From Heligmosomoides polygyrus polygyrus (lineage: Eukaryota; Nematoda; Chromadorea; Rhabditida; Heligmosomidae), in the NCBI GenBank assembly GCA_947396885.1, contig OX377204.1, forward strand, positions 90,468,728 to 90,532,727: a stretch of DNA of 64,000 nucleotides, written 5' to 3'. Below are positions 37,430 to 51,062 of this stretch, one piece after another. The position numbers were made by a program, and so were the translations under genes. The stretch's first letter is position 1. Every line of letters starts with the position of its first letter. The notes beneath the pieces were generated by a model, which was given only the letters and a program-made list of their open reading frames with translations, ran no database searches and was not told the origin of the DNA.

Positions 37430-40400
37430 GATTGGGAGTTTGTTGAGCGGTTGATGCCCCATGAAGTGATACTCGAAGAGCACAGAAGCCAGCTCCGAAC
37501 CCCTCCCCCCTGGGCGATGTGAGCAGTTTCCACACGAGCAGCTTGGCAGCACCACACCCTGGAGTCCCTTCCATTGCCTGCTTCTGCGCTCGAAGAGCGC
37601 AAAAGCCAGCTCCGAACCCCCCTGCGCGATGTGAGCAGTTTCCACACGAGCAGCTTGGCTGCACCACACCCTGAAGTCCCTTCCCTTGCCTGCTCCGAAC
37701 CCCTTCCCCCCCTTGAGCGACAAGAGGTTCGCTCGTGTAATGCTTGCATTGAAGGATTTCGCGCCCCATCGCCAACGCCGTGTTGGCCTGTTTGAATTTT
37801 TATCTTTCGCGCCCGAACAACTCGTCCGAAAACTCGTCCGCAGTTTTTTGCTTGTGTGCGTTTAACGGCGAGTCTTTTTTGAGGCGATGTAGACAGTCAG
37901 TGTTACCCCAATTTCACATCTGCATCGTATATCCTGTTCTTACGGTTTGCAAGAGAAACTCGTACTTGAATCTATCCTAGTCGAAGGGAAGCATTGCTAG
38001 AAAACCGTAACAAATGTAGTCAGTGTGGCCTCTTTAGGCTTAGGAATTGTAAACAAAGATCCAGTCGTAGGTTAGTTCACGGCGTCGTATTTGAAGACTA
38101 ATTTGAAACCGTTATCAAGGAGTCAGAATGGGGTTAAACCCCAAGGAGATCGCGGTTATCCTTCCTCTGCCAAGCCGCGAGCGCCCATCGCACGCGCACA
38201 CTTGCCGCAATATCTGGGCTAAAGAATTGGCATCCGCGCGATTGTTTCCACGCATCTTTGCGACAGAGCGCGAAATCCGCTCACGGGCAGTACGCAGCTT
38301 GGGTTCTCTTCCCTTTCGCTCTTCGAGAGCAGAACCAGGCTAGGGAAGGGACTCCAGGGTGTGTGCCACCAAAGCTGCTCGTGCTAAAACTGCTTCCGTC
38401 GCTCAGGGGGAGCGTGCAGCTTGGGTTCGGCGATCGAAGAACGGCGAAGTGTATACGGCTGGAAAATGCGCAAAAAAGTCTGCACGTTTAAGCCATTCAA
38501 ACACCATGGAGTCTCCTGAAATGTAAGTATGGCACAACGCAGGAGAACCGAACCCCCGACCTCCCTCGCGTCCCATCGACTACTGCACCACGATCCGCTT
38601 GGCGGGGGAGCCATCGCGGGCTCACAAGTGATGGTAAGAGATCGATCGAATGTCAACGTAGACGCCGACGCACGATCTCTAAGCCAGGAGGGCGCAGACA
38701 GCACAAAACAACTCCTCATCACTATGAGTGACGCGACCGCACGCGGCTGCGCGGAGGAAGAAGAGCCGCGACGTCCCAAGGAGGGCCTCTCCATACTCAC
38801 GTCCAAAGACATGCGGCATGCAACATAACACTTTAACATGCTTACCTAATACGATGCTGTTCACTAAATACCGTTAGCCGTCGCTCGAGATCATTTCCTA
38901 GTCGGGGAGGGGGAGTGCAAGGGGTACGATAAATTGGAATGAAACCTGTGACAATTTCGAGCTCCCACATCTCAGATTCCTCGAGGATTTAATGACTGCC
39001 TCATGAGGCAGTCATTAGATTCTCTTCCGCACCCGTTCCCCCTCCCTTAGACATAAAAATCACCAAAAACAGGAATGCAGAAAAATAAACGACCGCGACG
39101 CGCCATATGCAGAAGTAGTAGGCCATACGTCGATACGTGGAGCCCGCAGGCGTCCCTGTACGTATCGCCACGGTGAACGCACGCATGCGTTGCGGCCGGA
39201 GGCCGCCGAAAGTCGTTGGAGGTTTTGCGCGTTTCCACGACTAAATTTCCTCTTTATTTCAGGAAGGAAACCGCAATAGTCACAGGAGGGGTTCAAGTAA
39301 GCACCTTATGTTGTAACTGTCCAACTCCAAACGTGAGTATGGAGTGCCCCAACAGAACAATAAAAGAAAACAGAAAACCAACCTCTTCTTCTGCTCTGTG
39401 TCGGTGACTATCTCAGTTGGGAGGGGTAATGGTAGGTTTCAAGCCGAGGAGAGCACAGAACAGAGCTATGACCTTGTTCGTTTTCTTTACTATAAGCGAA
39501 TGGATCACCCCATATAAAAGACAACATAGTGGATTAACGTGAGCCGTCCATTCAAACAGTGCACGGTTCAATCCCAATGAGGGGGCCCACGGCGGCCTCG
39601 GGCCGGAACGCATGTGTGCGCGTCGACAGGTTCACCGTGGCGATACGTACAGGGGTGCAATCACTGTCGGGGGGGGGGCACTCCATTTTAACTTCTAAAG
39701 AAATGCAACATGCACCACAACATATGAATATGTATAAATATGCTTACATTATCCACATTGTCCTTCCAATACCAAAACCAGCTTTCTAAATCGCTTTCCT
39801 AGTCGGGGGGAGAGAGTAATGAAAACACAGGAAATTGAACAGAAACCTATAACAATTACAATACTATAAAACCACGAAAACACGTTAAAGCAACGTTATT
39901 ACCTTAACCAATTAGTGCATAGCGGTTTGCGATTTCTTTCCATAGCAAATAGAGTTTTGGATCACAACCGTGCTGCAGTGCATAGTGCCCCCCCCCCTCC
40001 ACCGTGCATAGTCCCATATTAAAACTTTTTCAATGTTTCAGCGGAACACTCGGACATTTCCAAGGGAGGGGATCAGGTAAGTTAAGGCATTCATATGTTG
40101 TATTGCATGTTGTATGTACACATGCCTAGCTATCGTTAGCATTCATAATGGAGTGATCCCCCCCCCCCCGACAGGGATTGCACCCGTACAGGGATGTCTG
40201 CGGGCGCCACGTATTGACCCACGGCCACTGTACGGCTATCCTTGTACGAATCGCCACGGTGAACCTATCGACGCGCTTTTTTCTCGTGTTTTCGTCCGGC
40301 GTTTTTTTTTTCGTCTAAATTTCCTCTTTATTTCAAGAGGAAGACTGCAGTAGCCACAGTAGGGGTTCAGGTAGGCATGTTATGTTACGAGTATTCATCT

Positions 40401-41130
40401 CTATGTAGTGTTTCAACGTGAGTATGGAGTGCCCCCCTCATTAGGATTGAACCGAAGCCTCCAGAGAAGCGGTCTGAAAAGTCGACGACACCGTCACTTC
40501 ATTTAAATTCGTGATCAGCAGACATTACGTAAGTTAACATGTTCACTCCATAGAAGCCTCCAGAGAAGTGGTCAGAAAAAGTATCGTGTAATGATGTTTG
40601 GAGGTGACCCCACCCCCTGAGCGTAATATGGAGGCTAGCGTGAGAAACGATTCCTATGAATGCACCCCCGAATGGTTACCGTATACCGGCTGTCTGCGCC
40701 CTTCTGCTTAGAGATCACTCGTCGGCGTCCACGTTGTCGATTGATCGATCGATGTCTTGTGCGCCCGCGATGGCACCGCTGGCAAGTGGGTCGTGGTGCA
40801 GTGGGTAACGGGCTTACTTTATGGGAGGGATGTGGGGGGTTCGGTTTCCATGCGTCGTGGCATTCTTGCATTTCAGCTGACTATCTGAGATCTGAGAAGT
40901 TTTCTGCGCATTGTTTCAGCCGTATGCACTTCGCCGCTCGAAGAGCGCAGAATCCAGCTGCGGAGTCCCCCTGAGCGACGAAAGCAGTGCACACGAGCAG
41001 CTTGGATGGCACCCACCCTGGACTCCCTTCCTTAGCCTGAACCCAGATCCACATTCCCTGAGCCACGAGAGGTTCGCGTGTGCAATGCTAGGCATGAAGG
41101 ATTTCGCGCGCCACGGCCAACGCGTGCCTA
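37430..41130. repeat. Mosaic of GC-rich dispersed repeats and tRNA-like heads
   Basis: This 3.7 kb is built from reshuffled pieces. One type is the CGAAGAGCGCAGAAxCCAGC / ACGAGCAGCTTGGxTGGCAC block (37470-37720 in two tandem copies, 38310-38440, 40920-41050). Another is the CACCGTGGCGATACGTAC block (39040-39200, 39560-39660, and inverted near 40170-40290). A third is GTGAGTATGGAGTGCC (39332, 40420, and again at 41325). tRNA-like heads with a GGTTCGGTTTCC-type B box are seen at 40790-40850 (plus) and 38545-38600 (minus), each followed by CATTTCAG... and CAGCCGTATxCACTTCGCCG, which suggests a SINE. Long open frames here are repeat by-products. Confidence 0.55.
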
Positions 41131-41459
41131 TGTGATACGGTAACCATTCGGGGGTGTGTTCGCCAGGATCGTGCTAGTAGGCTAGCGACGCATAGCATGA
41201 GAAAAGGTTAGAATTTTCTAGTATTCTGTTACTCCTCATATGTTTTCTGATGTTATCTGCACTTCGAAACATTTTGAACCTGTTTGGAGGTGACCTCCCC
41301 CGAGCCACTTTGCGCCGTTTGGCCGTGAGTATGGAGTGCCTCTCTCCTTGGGACTGAACCAGGACGGGTACTCCTCCCAACTGATAGGATAGGTCCTTGT
41401 TTTTTCCGTTTTCTTCGCTTCTACTAACTCTCTCACCAACTAAAGAACGGGAACTCCTT

Positions 41460-43595
41460 CTCACCTTCGTTCAATGTTCCTGAGCACGTTTTGGAAGGTT
41501 CATGCAGTGTGGAACGTGCTCTGAGACACCTTAAACGCGTGAAAACAAGTTAGCACGTGCGTGCAGTCACCGCAGGCGGCGTAGAGGCGGAGGAATAATG
41601 GCGATCCGTTGAATACGCACGCAGTCCAGCAACCGTATCAATGGTCCGTGGGAGCGAGGAGCTAAGCGAGCGGGACCTTCCCGTTGCGTTCCCGAGCCTA
41701 CGAGTGCAGCTAGTACGCGAACGTCCCGCCAACCATGCTCGACACTCCCGATGCTCGCAGGTTTCATGGATGACAATTTTAGCGCCCGACCAGCTCTCTT
41801 CTTGTGAAAACCCACGAACGCTCCCGCGAACGTTCACCAACACATGAACAGGTGCGCCATAGCTCCCCAATAACTTACGCTCGATCCATATTAGTGGTCG
41901 TTAGAGATGAAAATAGAAACACACCGTTCTCCACCGACCCTTGATAATTCTTGTTGATGTTCCTTATCCTCAGCTGCCATATGATATCTCATCACAGATT
42001 TCACAAAGTGGATGCTAATGGGATTTCAGGTCCAATAACATCGATAGCGTGCCGCCGCTGCCCACCAGCGCTCCGATTACGCTAGCATGGCGGGTTCTTG
42101 AACCCGTCTCGAACGAGGTAAAACGAAAGAACTGAGCAAACGTTCTGCTGTAGGTTGGTGATTGAAGGCTTGACTCGTTTTTTGCCTTCTCTCTCGTTGC
42201 TCTTCTAGTTTTCGCATGCTTTGGAGGCGCTGAGTAACTCCTTTGGTTCTAGTTTTCGCATGCTGTGTAGGCGCTGAGTATCCTTTGGGGGTGGGGTAGC
42301 CTTCTAATACACGAGAACGAAGGCTGTAAAGATTGAGATGTGAAGGAATACGATAGGCGTAATCACTCCACGTAGATTGCGTATTCGGTAAGTTGAAAGA
42401 AGTTTATAAATTGAGATTTGCCCTTATTCTTCCTTTCCCTTCCTAGAGAACATATGTTCATGACAGTTTATTGCATAGTACAACGGTGAACGTAGGTGCT
42501 GAAACCAGTACAACACTGTTGAGGTCCACAAATTAATTAAACATACAAATACCAATTCGTAACAGGAAATAAAACAATGCATCTGTACTGTCAAATTCGA
42601 TTAAGATCTCTCACAATGAAGTACCACCCGCTGTTCGAAATGATGATCTATGAGAACGCTACTGGAACCGTGCATCAGAAAATAATGCTACTCCAGGCCG
42701 GTAGCCGCTTTCGTAATCGTAATTTGTCCTGATACGTTTGCTCTCGTCGCGCCTCTCCATAATGTTAGAGCGTGAGCATGGCAGAAACACTATTCGTATC
42801 GCATCTTCAGCGGAGGTAGGTTTCTGTATTGCTCTGGTCGCAGGTGAACATGCGGCACACCACGAATACCTGGAATGTTCGAGTCGTGATTAAAGGAACA
42901 GGGGTACAGAAGGCGTTCAGTTCAATCACACACATGATGGACAACATCTGTTATGTGCATGCTGACTTCCTGGAGCAGGCGCTATCCACACCCGTAGAAG
43001 GACTTAGAAACGTCATCCTAAATTAGCCTGTATTCGATTAACAATTTTATCACTACGGCTAGCGGCCGCCGCTGAGCGGCATGACTCATTAATTTCGCGG
43101 TCCGCCGCATGCCGCAAAAGTGTACGGAGTCCTTGAGAGCAGGTACGGATAGGCTGCAAAGCCTTTCTCTTGTCATTCCTTTTTTTCTATTCTTTTCTTT
43201 ATTGGGCTTAGGTTTTGATTTCTTACTGTTAAGAGAGACATCGCTCTCTTGCCGATGAAGCAAAACACCAATTTGCTGGTTATATTATGCAGCGCAATCA
43301 TGGACGATGGTGCACAGCGAATGTTCCTTGAAACGTCTCTTCCAAACGTTGTCGTTGTCTGCCGCAACATTTGATCACTTCTTCATCACCTGAGCAACAC
43401 GAGGTTGTATCTTTCGAGATTGGGCCTGCTTCTACCGTAATCCTCAGCCTCCAGTGAACGATGAGAGCCGCGATGCACCACACCAGTGAGACCGGCAGAT
43501 ATGCCTTATCCTCCGGATAAGCAGATTCGGCCTCAACGATAGAAGGGCTCCCGCGCCCGATAGGATTATGCATATAAGTAGCACTGTATTTTGCC
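41460..43595. other. No recognised gene
   Basis: A 65-codon frame at 42829-43026 (CYVHADFLEQALSTPVEGLR) has protein-like composition but no identifiable relative and no convincing splice sites. A CACACTTTTGCG-family MITE end lies near 43105. Confidence 0.3.
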
Positions 43596-44141
43596 CTATG
43601 CGCAAAAGAGAGATTGCTAGGCTAGAAGCCGTTCAAAACAGCTTCACAAGAGAATTGTGAACAAGGGTGCATGGATACGATAACACCAGGATTCCTTCGG
43701 CTACTATAAGAAATAAATTCTACAACCTACCTACACTTGCGCACCGTAGGAAAAAGTATGATCTTGTCATGGTTTATAAGATGGTAACTGGTATGTTAGG
43801 AATTTCAGTCCATGAATTCTATTCCGTTTCTCCTTCTAGCACGAGAGGTGGCCAGTGGAAGATCAGAATCCCCACGGGCAAAATGTAATGTTCGATTAGG
43901 TTTCTTTACTAATCGAACATTACATTTTGCAGGAACCGAGTTTTGAAACTCTCAAAGAAAAACGTTCTACCTAACTCCTTGAGGCAGTACAAAAAACTCG
44001 TTGACAGGTATCTCCAGGACGCTTCTTAGTTTACTCGTTTGATGACTTCAAATTGTTTTGTTCATTGTTGCTTTACATGCTGTTTGTTAACCAAATTTGA
44101 TCTGCGTGGCTCTCCACGTACAAAATAAATAAATAAATAAG
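43596..44141 (+). pseudogene. CR1-type LINE 3' end with palindromic insertion and AAAT tail
   Basis: The plus strand encodes the extreme C-terminus of a CR1-like ORF2 (RKKYDLVMVYKMVTGMLGIS, then NRVLKLSKKNVLPNSLRQYK, stop near 44026). It is interrupted at 43878-43930 by a hairpin with perfect 21-bp arms. The 3' end is a run of AAATA repeats (about 44127-44141), typical of LINE termination. Heavily 5' truncated. Confidence 0.75.
43878..43930. repeat. Hairpin with perfect 21-bp arms inside the LINE
   Basis: Arms 43878-43898 and 43910-43930 around an 11-base loop. The left arm and loop read as normal LINE coding sequence; the right arm is the inverse copy and breaks the frame. Confidence 0.85.
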
Positions 44142-46865
44142 GAACAGATTAGAACGATCAGCCCCACTCCGCAGGACTCGAAAAGACTCCTCAGAATTTA
44201 CTTATGTTTTGTTTAAAAAAAACGTGCTCTCGTACTTGTATTCGTTGTTGCCGCGGAATGGTTGTCTATTAGTCTCCAGTTCGAAGAGCAACTGGGAATA
44301 CCAGTAGCTAATTTGGCGTTCAATGGAACACTCAACAGCCACAATATTGATTAAGGCTATCTACTAATTGGCAATGGCTCAAGGTAGGTGATGCATTATG
44401 ATTATGAGAGAAAATGTCCGAACCGCGCCGCGTCTGTTTCGGTGCGGAGAAAATGCCCGCGATCAGAGGAGAAAATGCCCGCAACAGGGGAGAAAATATC
44501 CGCTACCCTGAAAGGCTGTCGTTTGCGCGATCAAACCCTTTCAGCAAAACACTGTGAACAAGAGTACGCTATTTTCTCATTTCGTCATGGGTTTGACATG
44601 AAAAAGAAATCGAGGGCGTGGAAACTGGATCCGTGATGATATCTCATCCGTACGCTCAAAAAGAGCAACGTGGTAATTCTTAATCATTTAAAGTTCACGA
44701 AATGTCGTAGGAACCAACATCAGCAAAGTTGAGCCCTTCTCAAAAAGGGTGAACGTCTATTGTCCTATCTACACCTGAGTGCATGATTGAGGGCAGTACC
44801 ACGAATACACTTTGAAGAGGAAAAACAAGAATGATGTTTCCGTCTATGAATGCAGTGGCTGCCGGTGCATAAAAATATTTAACCCAGCAAGATATGGAGC
44901 CCCTGCCACTGTAAATACTGTAAAGTTAAGAGGCGTTTCGTGTATTTTTGAAATCTGACGGTGTAAACATGCATTTCAGATAAGAATTACTTACTTCATA
45001 ACGGATCGTCTTCTTGGTCATTACTGTCAGGAGCTCCGCTAAAGTTTTTATGGAACTCAAGATAGCTGAGAAGTGTTCCAAGTGCGCGATACACATACGT
45101 CTACACCTGCCTATGCTTCTGTGGCACATTTTGATGATGCTGAACGCTGTAGCCTTGGCTAGTGACCTGTCCATTGATACGGGACGATGGACATGACAAT
45201 ATCCGAAAACGAGATCTTCGGAGCAGAACCCTTTCGTAGAGGGTGAACCCTATGGTCTTAGGAGATGTTAATCGACCTGTGATATTCTGCTCTGCAGATG
45301 GAGAAAGCATTCCATGCATTTCTTCCATATCTGAGAAGATATACATATCCAAGAAGGAGATTTTGAGGAAGTGTCTTGCATTGATCCGGTTTCAAAAATA
45401 TTTTAAAACAAGTTTAAAATGAAACGATAGATCCGGAATTCATTGAGTCTTAAGACGCATTTTTGGAACGAAGAACAATCTCACAAATGAGTAGAACCTA
45501 CGGTGCAGTACTTTGCCACAAATGATTCGAGCCTCTTTTCGAAACATAGATTATTTTCTGAGCATGGAAGTTTTGCTACCAACTTCTTATTGGAACTTTG
45601 ATTCGAATAAAACGTTACGGATTAACCATTACATTAGCGATACTCCCGACTAAGTCTCTTCTAATGAACAGCTTTCCCTACAGCTTCGGACTTATTCCTA
45701 GTTTCCTTAATGTTGTTTACAGCCGAAAGTTGGTTCCGTCATAACGGTGCTTTTGCTAATCACTGGTTGATGATATCTTCTGGTGTGCTATACGTTCTTC
45801 TCGTCGATCCGGGCATCTTCTTTCACGGTTGCAGGTACTATGTTCCCTGGTTGCGGGCGGACATTTTCTCCACTGGTTGCGGGCATTTTCTAAGCACGCA
45901 ACGCACGCCGTGAGGTTCGGGCATTTTCTACGCAAGCCATGTATTAGAGAGAAGATAGCTACGCGCCTGACTAATCGCTACTGAGGATCGGTTCGAGGGC
46001 AAAAAGTACGAAGACAAAGAATTTCATAACTGCTGGCCAATTTGTAATACAAGCTGTGTGTACCCAGAAAAACTTACTTTGTATGTTTACAGCAAGGGTT
46101 TTCTCGTCCACAGTTGACGGCCTTTCCAGTCCATTCAACGCATCCGTTCGATTAAACGTACTGATGTATGATTCTGTAACGGAGCAAATTAAATCCAAAC
46201 TGTCGAGGATTCTATAGCGTGCCGTGAAAGAAGTGCATACTCGTTGTAATCAACACACGCCTACGCACAGCGCACCACATACTGTGCTTGCTAGCAGCTA
46301 GTAAAATTGGAAACCTGGTAGAGTGCAGACCTAGGTAGTGCAAGAAATTCATTAAGCAAATATGGGCACCCATGTTTTTCTCTAGTTTCCAAAACCAGCT
46401 ATGCAGGCCATTTTTCCAGGAGTCGCAAAGGGTATGTTGCCATGCTGTGCACTAACCTGGTTTCGCTCCAATAGGTGGCAGAGGAGGACGTCTGTAGGGA
46501 TCGAGATTGCTGGCCGAGTTCTGGCGAACTTGGAGTTGACTTTGCTTGTCGGCTGGCTTTCGACAGCAGAAACAGCAGCTGAATAGTTCGCTTAGATTCA
46601 TAGGACTTCGAGAATATCTTATTCTAGCTCGCTAAACTCTAACAAAAGAATGAAAATTGGTCTACTCTCTAGAATTCCTTCTATATCTTTCTGAAGCGCA
46701 GAAAGTTCTTTGTCTATTCGGATAAGACATTAGCAACATACTTCCTCATCGAGAATCCATCAGCATAGGTACTTGTCAGGATCGGATCATTGTCCTGCTG
46801 AATGACTCTCCTGAAGTGAGTAGAGGCTTATCAAAGTAACTTCCAACAAAAGCGTAGGTTTAATT
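44142..46865. other. No recognised gene
   Basis: Two minus-strand stretches (45361-45101 and 45174-44990) have long open frames and GTAAGT-type ends and might be exons of an unknown gene on the minus strand, but I found no family resemblance. CCCGCAACxGGGGAGAAAATG units near 44440-44500 and their inverse near 45830-45890 form a short inverted pair. Confidence 0.3.
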
Positions 46866-46989
46866 ATAAACCCCACTTTTTGTGTTTGATGATCCATACG
46901 ACTATGAAACATATCACTACGATGAGCAATATAGTTACAATGGCGACGATCGTATAGATAAGCCAGCTGCTTTCATCGAGTAGCGACTC
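46866..46989 (-). CDS. Candidate last exon of a single-pass membrane protein
   Basis: After a consensus acceptor TATTTCAG the minus strand reads SLLDESSWLIYTIVAIVTIL, a continuing hydrophobic run, and a short basic tail ending WIIKHKKWGL and a stop. This is a textbook transmembrane segment with stop-transfer tail. Upstream exons would lie to the right, but none could be assigned; the hydrophobic composition could also arise by chance in AT-rich DNA. Confidence 0.4.
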
Positions 46990-47504
46990 TGAAATACATA
47001 TTTATCAATATGTCGTGAATATAGAACTATGGTCAGTATCTAAATACAACACCGATTGTATCTTTTGGTCATTGGCTGGAAAAAGCGCCAAAGAATCGCT
47101 TCCCGGCTCTTCCTGATAGTGCTCTCCAAACTAGATGCTTTAAAAAATAAATCCGATACTTGAGGTGAGCATTGAATGATCTATGTCTACGCGATGAGGA
47201 AAAAACGTCCGGTAAATGTTAAAAATGTTGATTCGATGACTTATAATCTGGTCGGCCGGCGGACCTCCACCGTCGCTGGAAATAATTACACCCAAACGTC
47301 AAGTCTTTAATATTTACAGGGCGTCACTTCATGGGAGAGCTCACTCGATGCTGATCTGAAATATTGGACCTAATACTGATATCGGACAAAGTACACACTC
47401 CGAAGAGCTCTATCAAAACACGACGGGAAAGGCGCTTCTTGCGCTTTTTCCGCCCAAGATCAAAAGATACGGCCAGTATTGTATGTGAATGTAAAGTATT
47501 ATTA

Positions 47505-48398
47505 TTAGGTTGGCAACTAATTTCGTGGACTCTCAAGAGCCTTCAACAAAAGTGTTCATAAACAAATAACAAATAACCGTTTTCAACCAGGGTAAGATCT
47601 GTTGGAACGCGGGACTGCTTCCCATTTATCAGCTACCTGGCCCATCCCACAGCTGTAGAATTCTTCTGCTTTTGAAGCCAGGAATCCTTGGAGGTGCATT
47701 TTGACATGGTCCACATTAATAAATCGTCCTCCAACCAAGAAGTGCTGCAGCGTGCTATAAAGGTGCTATTCGTTTGGCGCACAGCCTGTGCTGTAAAATG
47801 GCTCAGTTAGACGCTCCCAGATAAGGTCTTCGATTTTTTGAAGCTCCCGATTCGTGACGTGTGATCTGGCGTTATCTTGCTGATAGATAATTCCGCTCCT
47901 GAAAATCTGTCTGAACCGATTCCAGCGGAGTTCAGCCTGCACACGGCCAGGTTGAGAAGAGTAGATCACAGCATTAATGCCGGAACCGTTCTTGACGAGC
48001 TCCCAGAAGCTAATACCTTCTTAACATCACCTAACGGAAGGAACGTAGCGAACCGGACGCCTCAAAAAATAGAAGACCTTGACTGGGAGCGTCAAACTCA
48101 TCCACCTTACAGCCCAGACCTTGCGCCGAGTGACTACCACATTTTTAGTTCGGTGCAGTACTTCTTGGTTGGAAGACGATTTATTAATGCGGACCGGGTC
48201 AAAATGCACCTCCAAAGATTCTTGGCCTTAAAAGCACAATAATTCTATAGCCGTGAGATAGACCAGCTGCCTGATATATGGGAAGCACTTCTGCGTTTCG
48301 AGGGATCTTATTTTAACTAAAGATTGTCATTAGTTATTTGTTAATAAAGACTTTTGCTGAAGATTCTTGAGAGTCCACGAAATTAGTTGCCAACCTAA
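47505..48398. mobile_element. Foldback mariner: two 3' halves joined head to head
   Basis: Both ends carry the same mariner-type terminus (TTAGGTTGGCAACTAATTTC inward from each side), with about 65 bp of near-perfect inverted repeat. On the minus strand, leftward from about 47969, the sequence encodes YQQDNARSHVTNRELQK and then FLVGGRFIN. On the plus strand, rightward from about 48040, it encodes [32 protein letters not shown] and LPDIWEALLRFEGSYF. So each arm is the 3' half of a transposase gene running outward. The arms are roughly three-quarters identical, both carry lesions, and the N-terminal half is absent. The flanks 47481-47504 and 48399-48423 resemble each other (TGAATGTAAAGTA). Confidence 0.8.
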
Positions 48399-48423
48399 TA
48401 TATATGAATGTAAAGTAGTAGTA

Positions 48424-51060
48424 GCAAACCGGATTGAATGATAACACTTAAAATATTTTGATTTACACCCTGAGTGAGTCAAGTGTCAATGAGCAATGAC
48501 CTAGGGTAACACATGTAAGTGGACGAGGTTACGCTCATATAGTCCTCTCTAGGCGCAGTACACCAAAGGTGGTTGGCTCCATTGGCTAGTATCCATGAAA
48601 GGGATAGTTCCGCCTCTGCTCTATTATATGCATAAACTGCTGCGATGTGATACTCGTGTTGTGCTCTGCAGATAACCAACGTGATAAAACTATCATTACG
48701 AGCTTTGTTGCAGACGCATCACTTGGTTACTACCCAACGATACAAACGTAGCACCAGAAAGATGAAAAGAATCCAATTTGGAACCCTTTGCTTATTGCAG
48801 TTCTGTTTCTCAATCTGGAAAAGAAGAAAGCGTACGACTTTACCACAATTCTAGCTCACACTGTATACCCGCCTTTCTGTCCTTAATTTTTTCCCTTTAT
48901 TGCTTGACCTTTTGTCGAGTTTTGTACCGCTTCTTCTTCAGCTGGAACAGTTTGTTATTACGGAACTTTGATCTTTTACGAATTCTCATGGTGTGTTTGT
49001 CTTATTATAAAGGTTATTGTTAGTACACCATAGCACAATAAATAAATTAATTTCCCAAGGACTAGCGGTTCTCCCACCAACTTCTATATCTTCGAAATCC
49101 GGACTCTTCTAATCGCTTGTGGAACTAAGGCATTGGCTTGATAAATATGTTATGTGTGGCAGGTCACCGTAATCATTTCCGTTTCCACTACTCTAAAGTG
49201 AGGAAGAAAAATCGCAAGAGTTTTCAATTCCTTATTTTATCGTGGAGCTCGCTGGTTGCAAATGCTCTCTGCAGGTTTACAAAAAGCTCCAAACGCCAAT
49301 GTTTTTCGCAGAAGGATGAGGAAAATAGACTTACCCTCAATGCTACACTTGGAGGACATTACCTGAGTGCATGCCGCATTGGTTTATCTATCCTCTTGGC
49401 ATGCTTCAATCGTCGTTTCCCTATTGTTTAGCTTAATATTATGCTCTAACCATAAGTTAATGCTCTATACTCAGCGTTGTTGTTCGCCTAACACTCCCAC
49501 TTTTTTCCCTTGTCTTCTTTGTTTTTTGGTGTTGCTTGTTCGATTTGCTGCCACTTGCAAACTTTCCTTTTGCTTCTTTCCTACAACATCCCATAGCTGC
49601 TGTCGTGTGGACTTTACTGAGAGCGGCGGTGGTATCCGGATCCGTTACTTCTCGCGACTTGCAATGTCGGCGGGCCACAGCTCCTTTCCCATTAAATTAT
49701 CCACTTCAATCCCCCATAAACCCTCAAGCATCTAGTTTTTCCTTCGTTTTTTAATCGATTTTCTCGCTATTAATTTAACTTTGCTCTCACTAACTATTAT
49801 AATCACTAGGTTGTGTTGTTGAGGAGTTTCTTTTCAGCTTCTTTGGTCACCTCCATTGTTTATTCACGCCGTGTCCATGTTGCTCATCTACTGATCATTG
49901 CGCACAGTATTGTGCGAATAAATAAATAAATAAATAGGTTAATTAATCAATATGTGTCACACTTTAGAAATATTATACGATAAATCGATTCATTGACCGG
50001 CTGATATCATATATTATCGATCTTCTTTGAACTAGCATTCCCTTGAGATGACCGCTTCCAGCTGAACAGTTCTCTGGATGGCTGCTTCCAGCTGTGCAGT
50101 TCTGCATCTCATGACAGCCTGAGGTCAATCATTCTTCACGAGCTTCGCGTAGAATCGTCAGAGAAAGAAGCGGCGCCGGAATAAAAAACTGATGGTTGAT
50201 GGGACAGTCTCTCTCGTGACGGGGCACAGATGGTTGTGCAGCGTCAGCGTGCATGCTTTGAACATTTTTGAAGACAGTACGTATTCTCTTTAAGAAGATC
50301 ATTCCAAATTTTCATAATCGACATTTTGCTTCGATTTTCCTCAACGGTTCCCGGGTGAACTTGAAAGGCGCGCATTATAATGTGAAAGGTGGCCACATCG
50401 ATTCGAAAGTGGTGTCAATTTCAACGTGAGAATGAGGATTAGAACTCAATTAAGTCAGAATCGGTGCCTTCTCCAACAGCACTTCACGGAGGGGCATGAC
50501 TTATGTTCTGGAAGGTGGGCGATTTAAATTTTAAAATGTCTCGTTTGAATTTAAATTGATGCATTAGAATCTCGAGTTCACTGAATGGATCATGAAATTA
50601 CTTTGATAGCAATTGCGCCAAGTCAGAAACGGAAAGTCTAATTGTTTCCGTTTATATGCAAACGCTTGTGTATTTGAAGAATACGTACTTTGAACCATAC
50701 AAGCATGAAATCGTTTCTTGTTTACCACTGGTAAGCTGGCAAATAATCTTCAAATAAAGTTGAAAGATTTTTTTTTGGTTTCGTATTCTTCAAAAATGTC
50801 CGTCCGAAGTTCGAGGACATGGTTTATGTTTCGGAAGGTAAATGGTATACATTTTAAAAGGATCGGTCTGAAAATAAAGCTTGTGCATAAGAATCTCGAG
50901 TTCACTGGATGGTAGCCGGGATTTTTATGAGAGCCTTTTGTTCCCAGTCTGATCTAGACTTTAGAAGAAACTTTTACCAGTGATTTAATTCATTTTCCTT
51001 ATACCTTAAATATCGAAGTTGAAAGCTGCTATGAAAGTGATTTTGCTATCAAAATTCTGA
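48424..51060. other. No recognised gene
   Basis: A pyrimidine-rich tract fills 49440-49560 and short AAAT runs occur near 49918. A minus-strand open stretch at 48479-48679 has no known relatives. Two related segments (50530-50600 and 50830-50910, sharing CATAAGAATCTCGAGTTCAC-like sequence) form a degenerate direct repeat. Confidence 0.3.
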
Positions 51061-51062
51061 CG

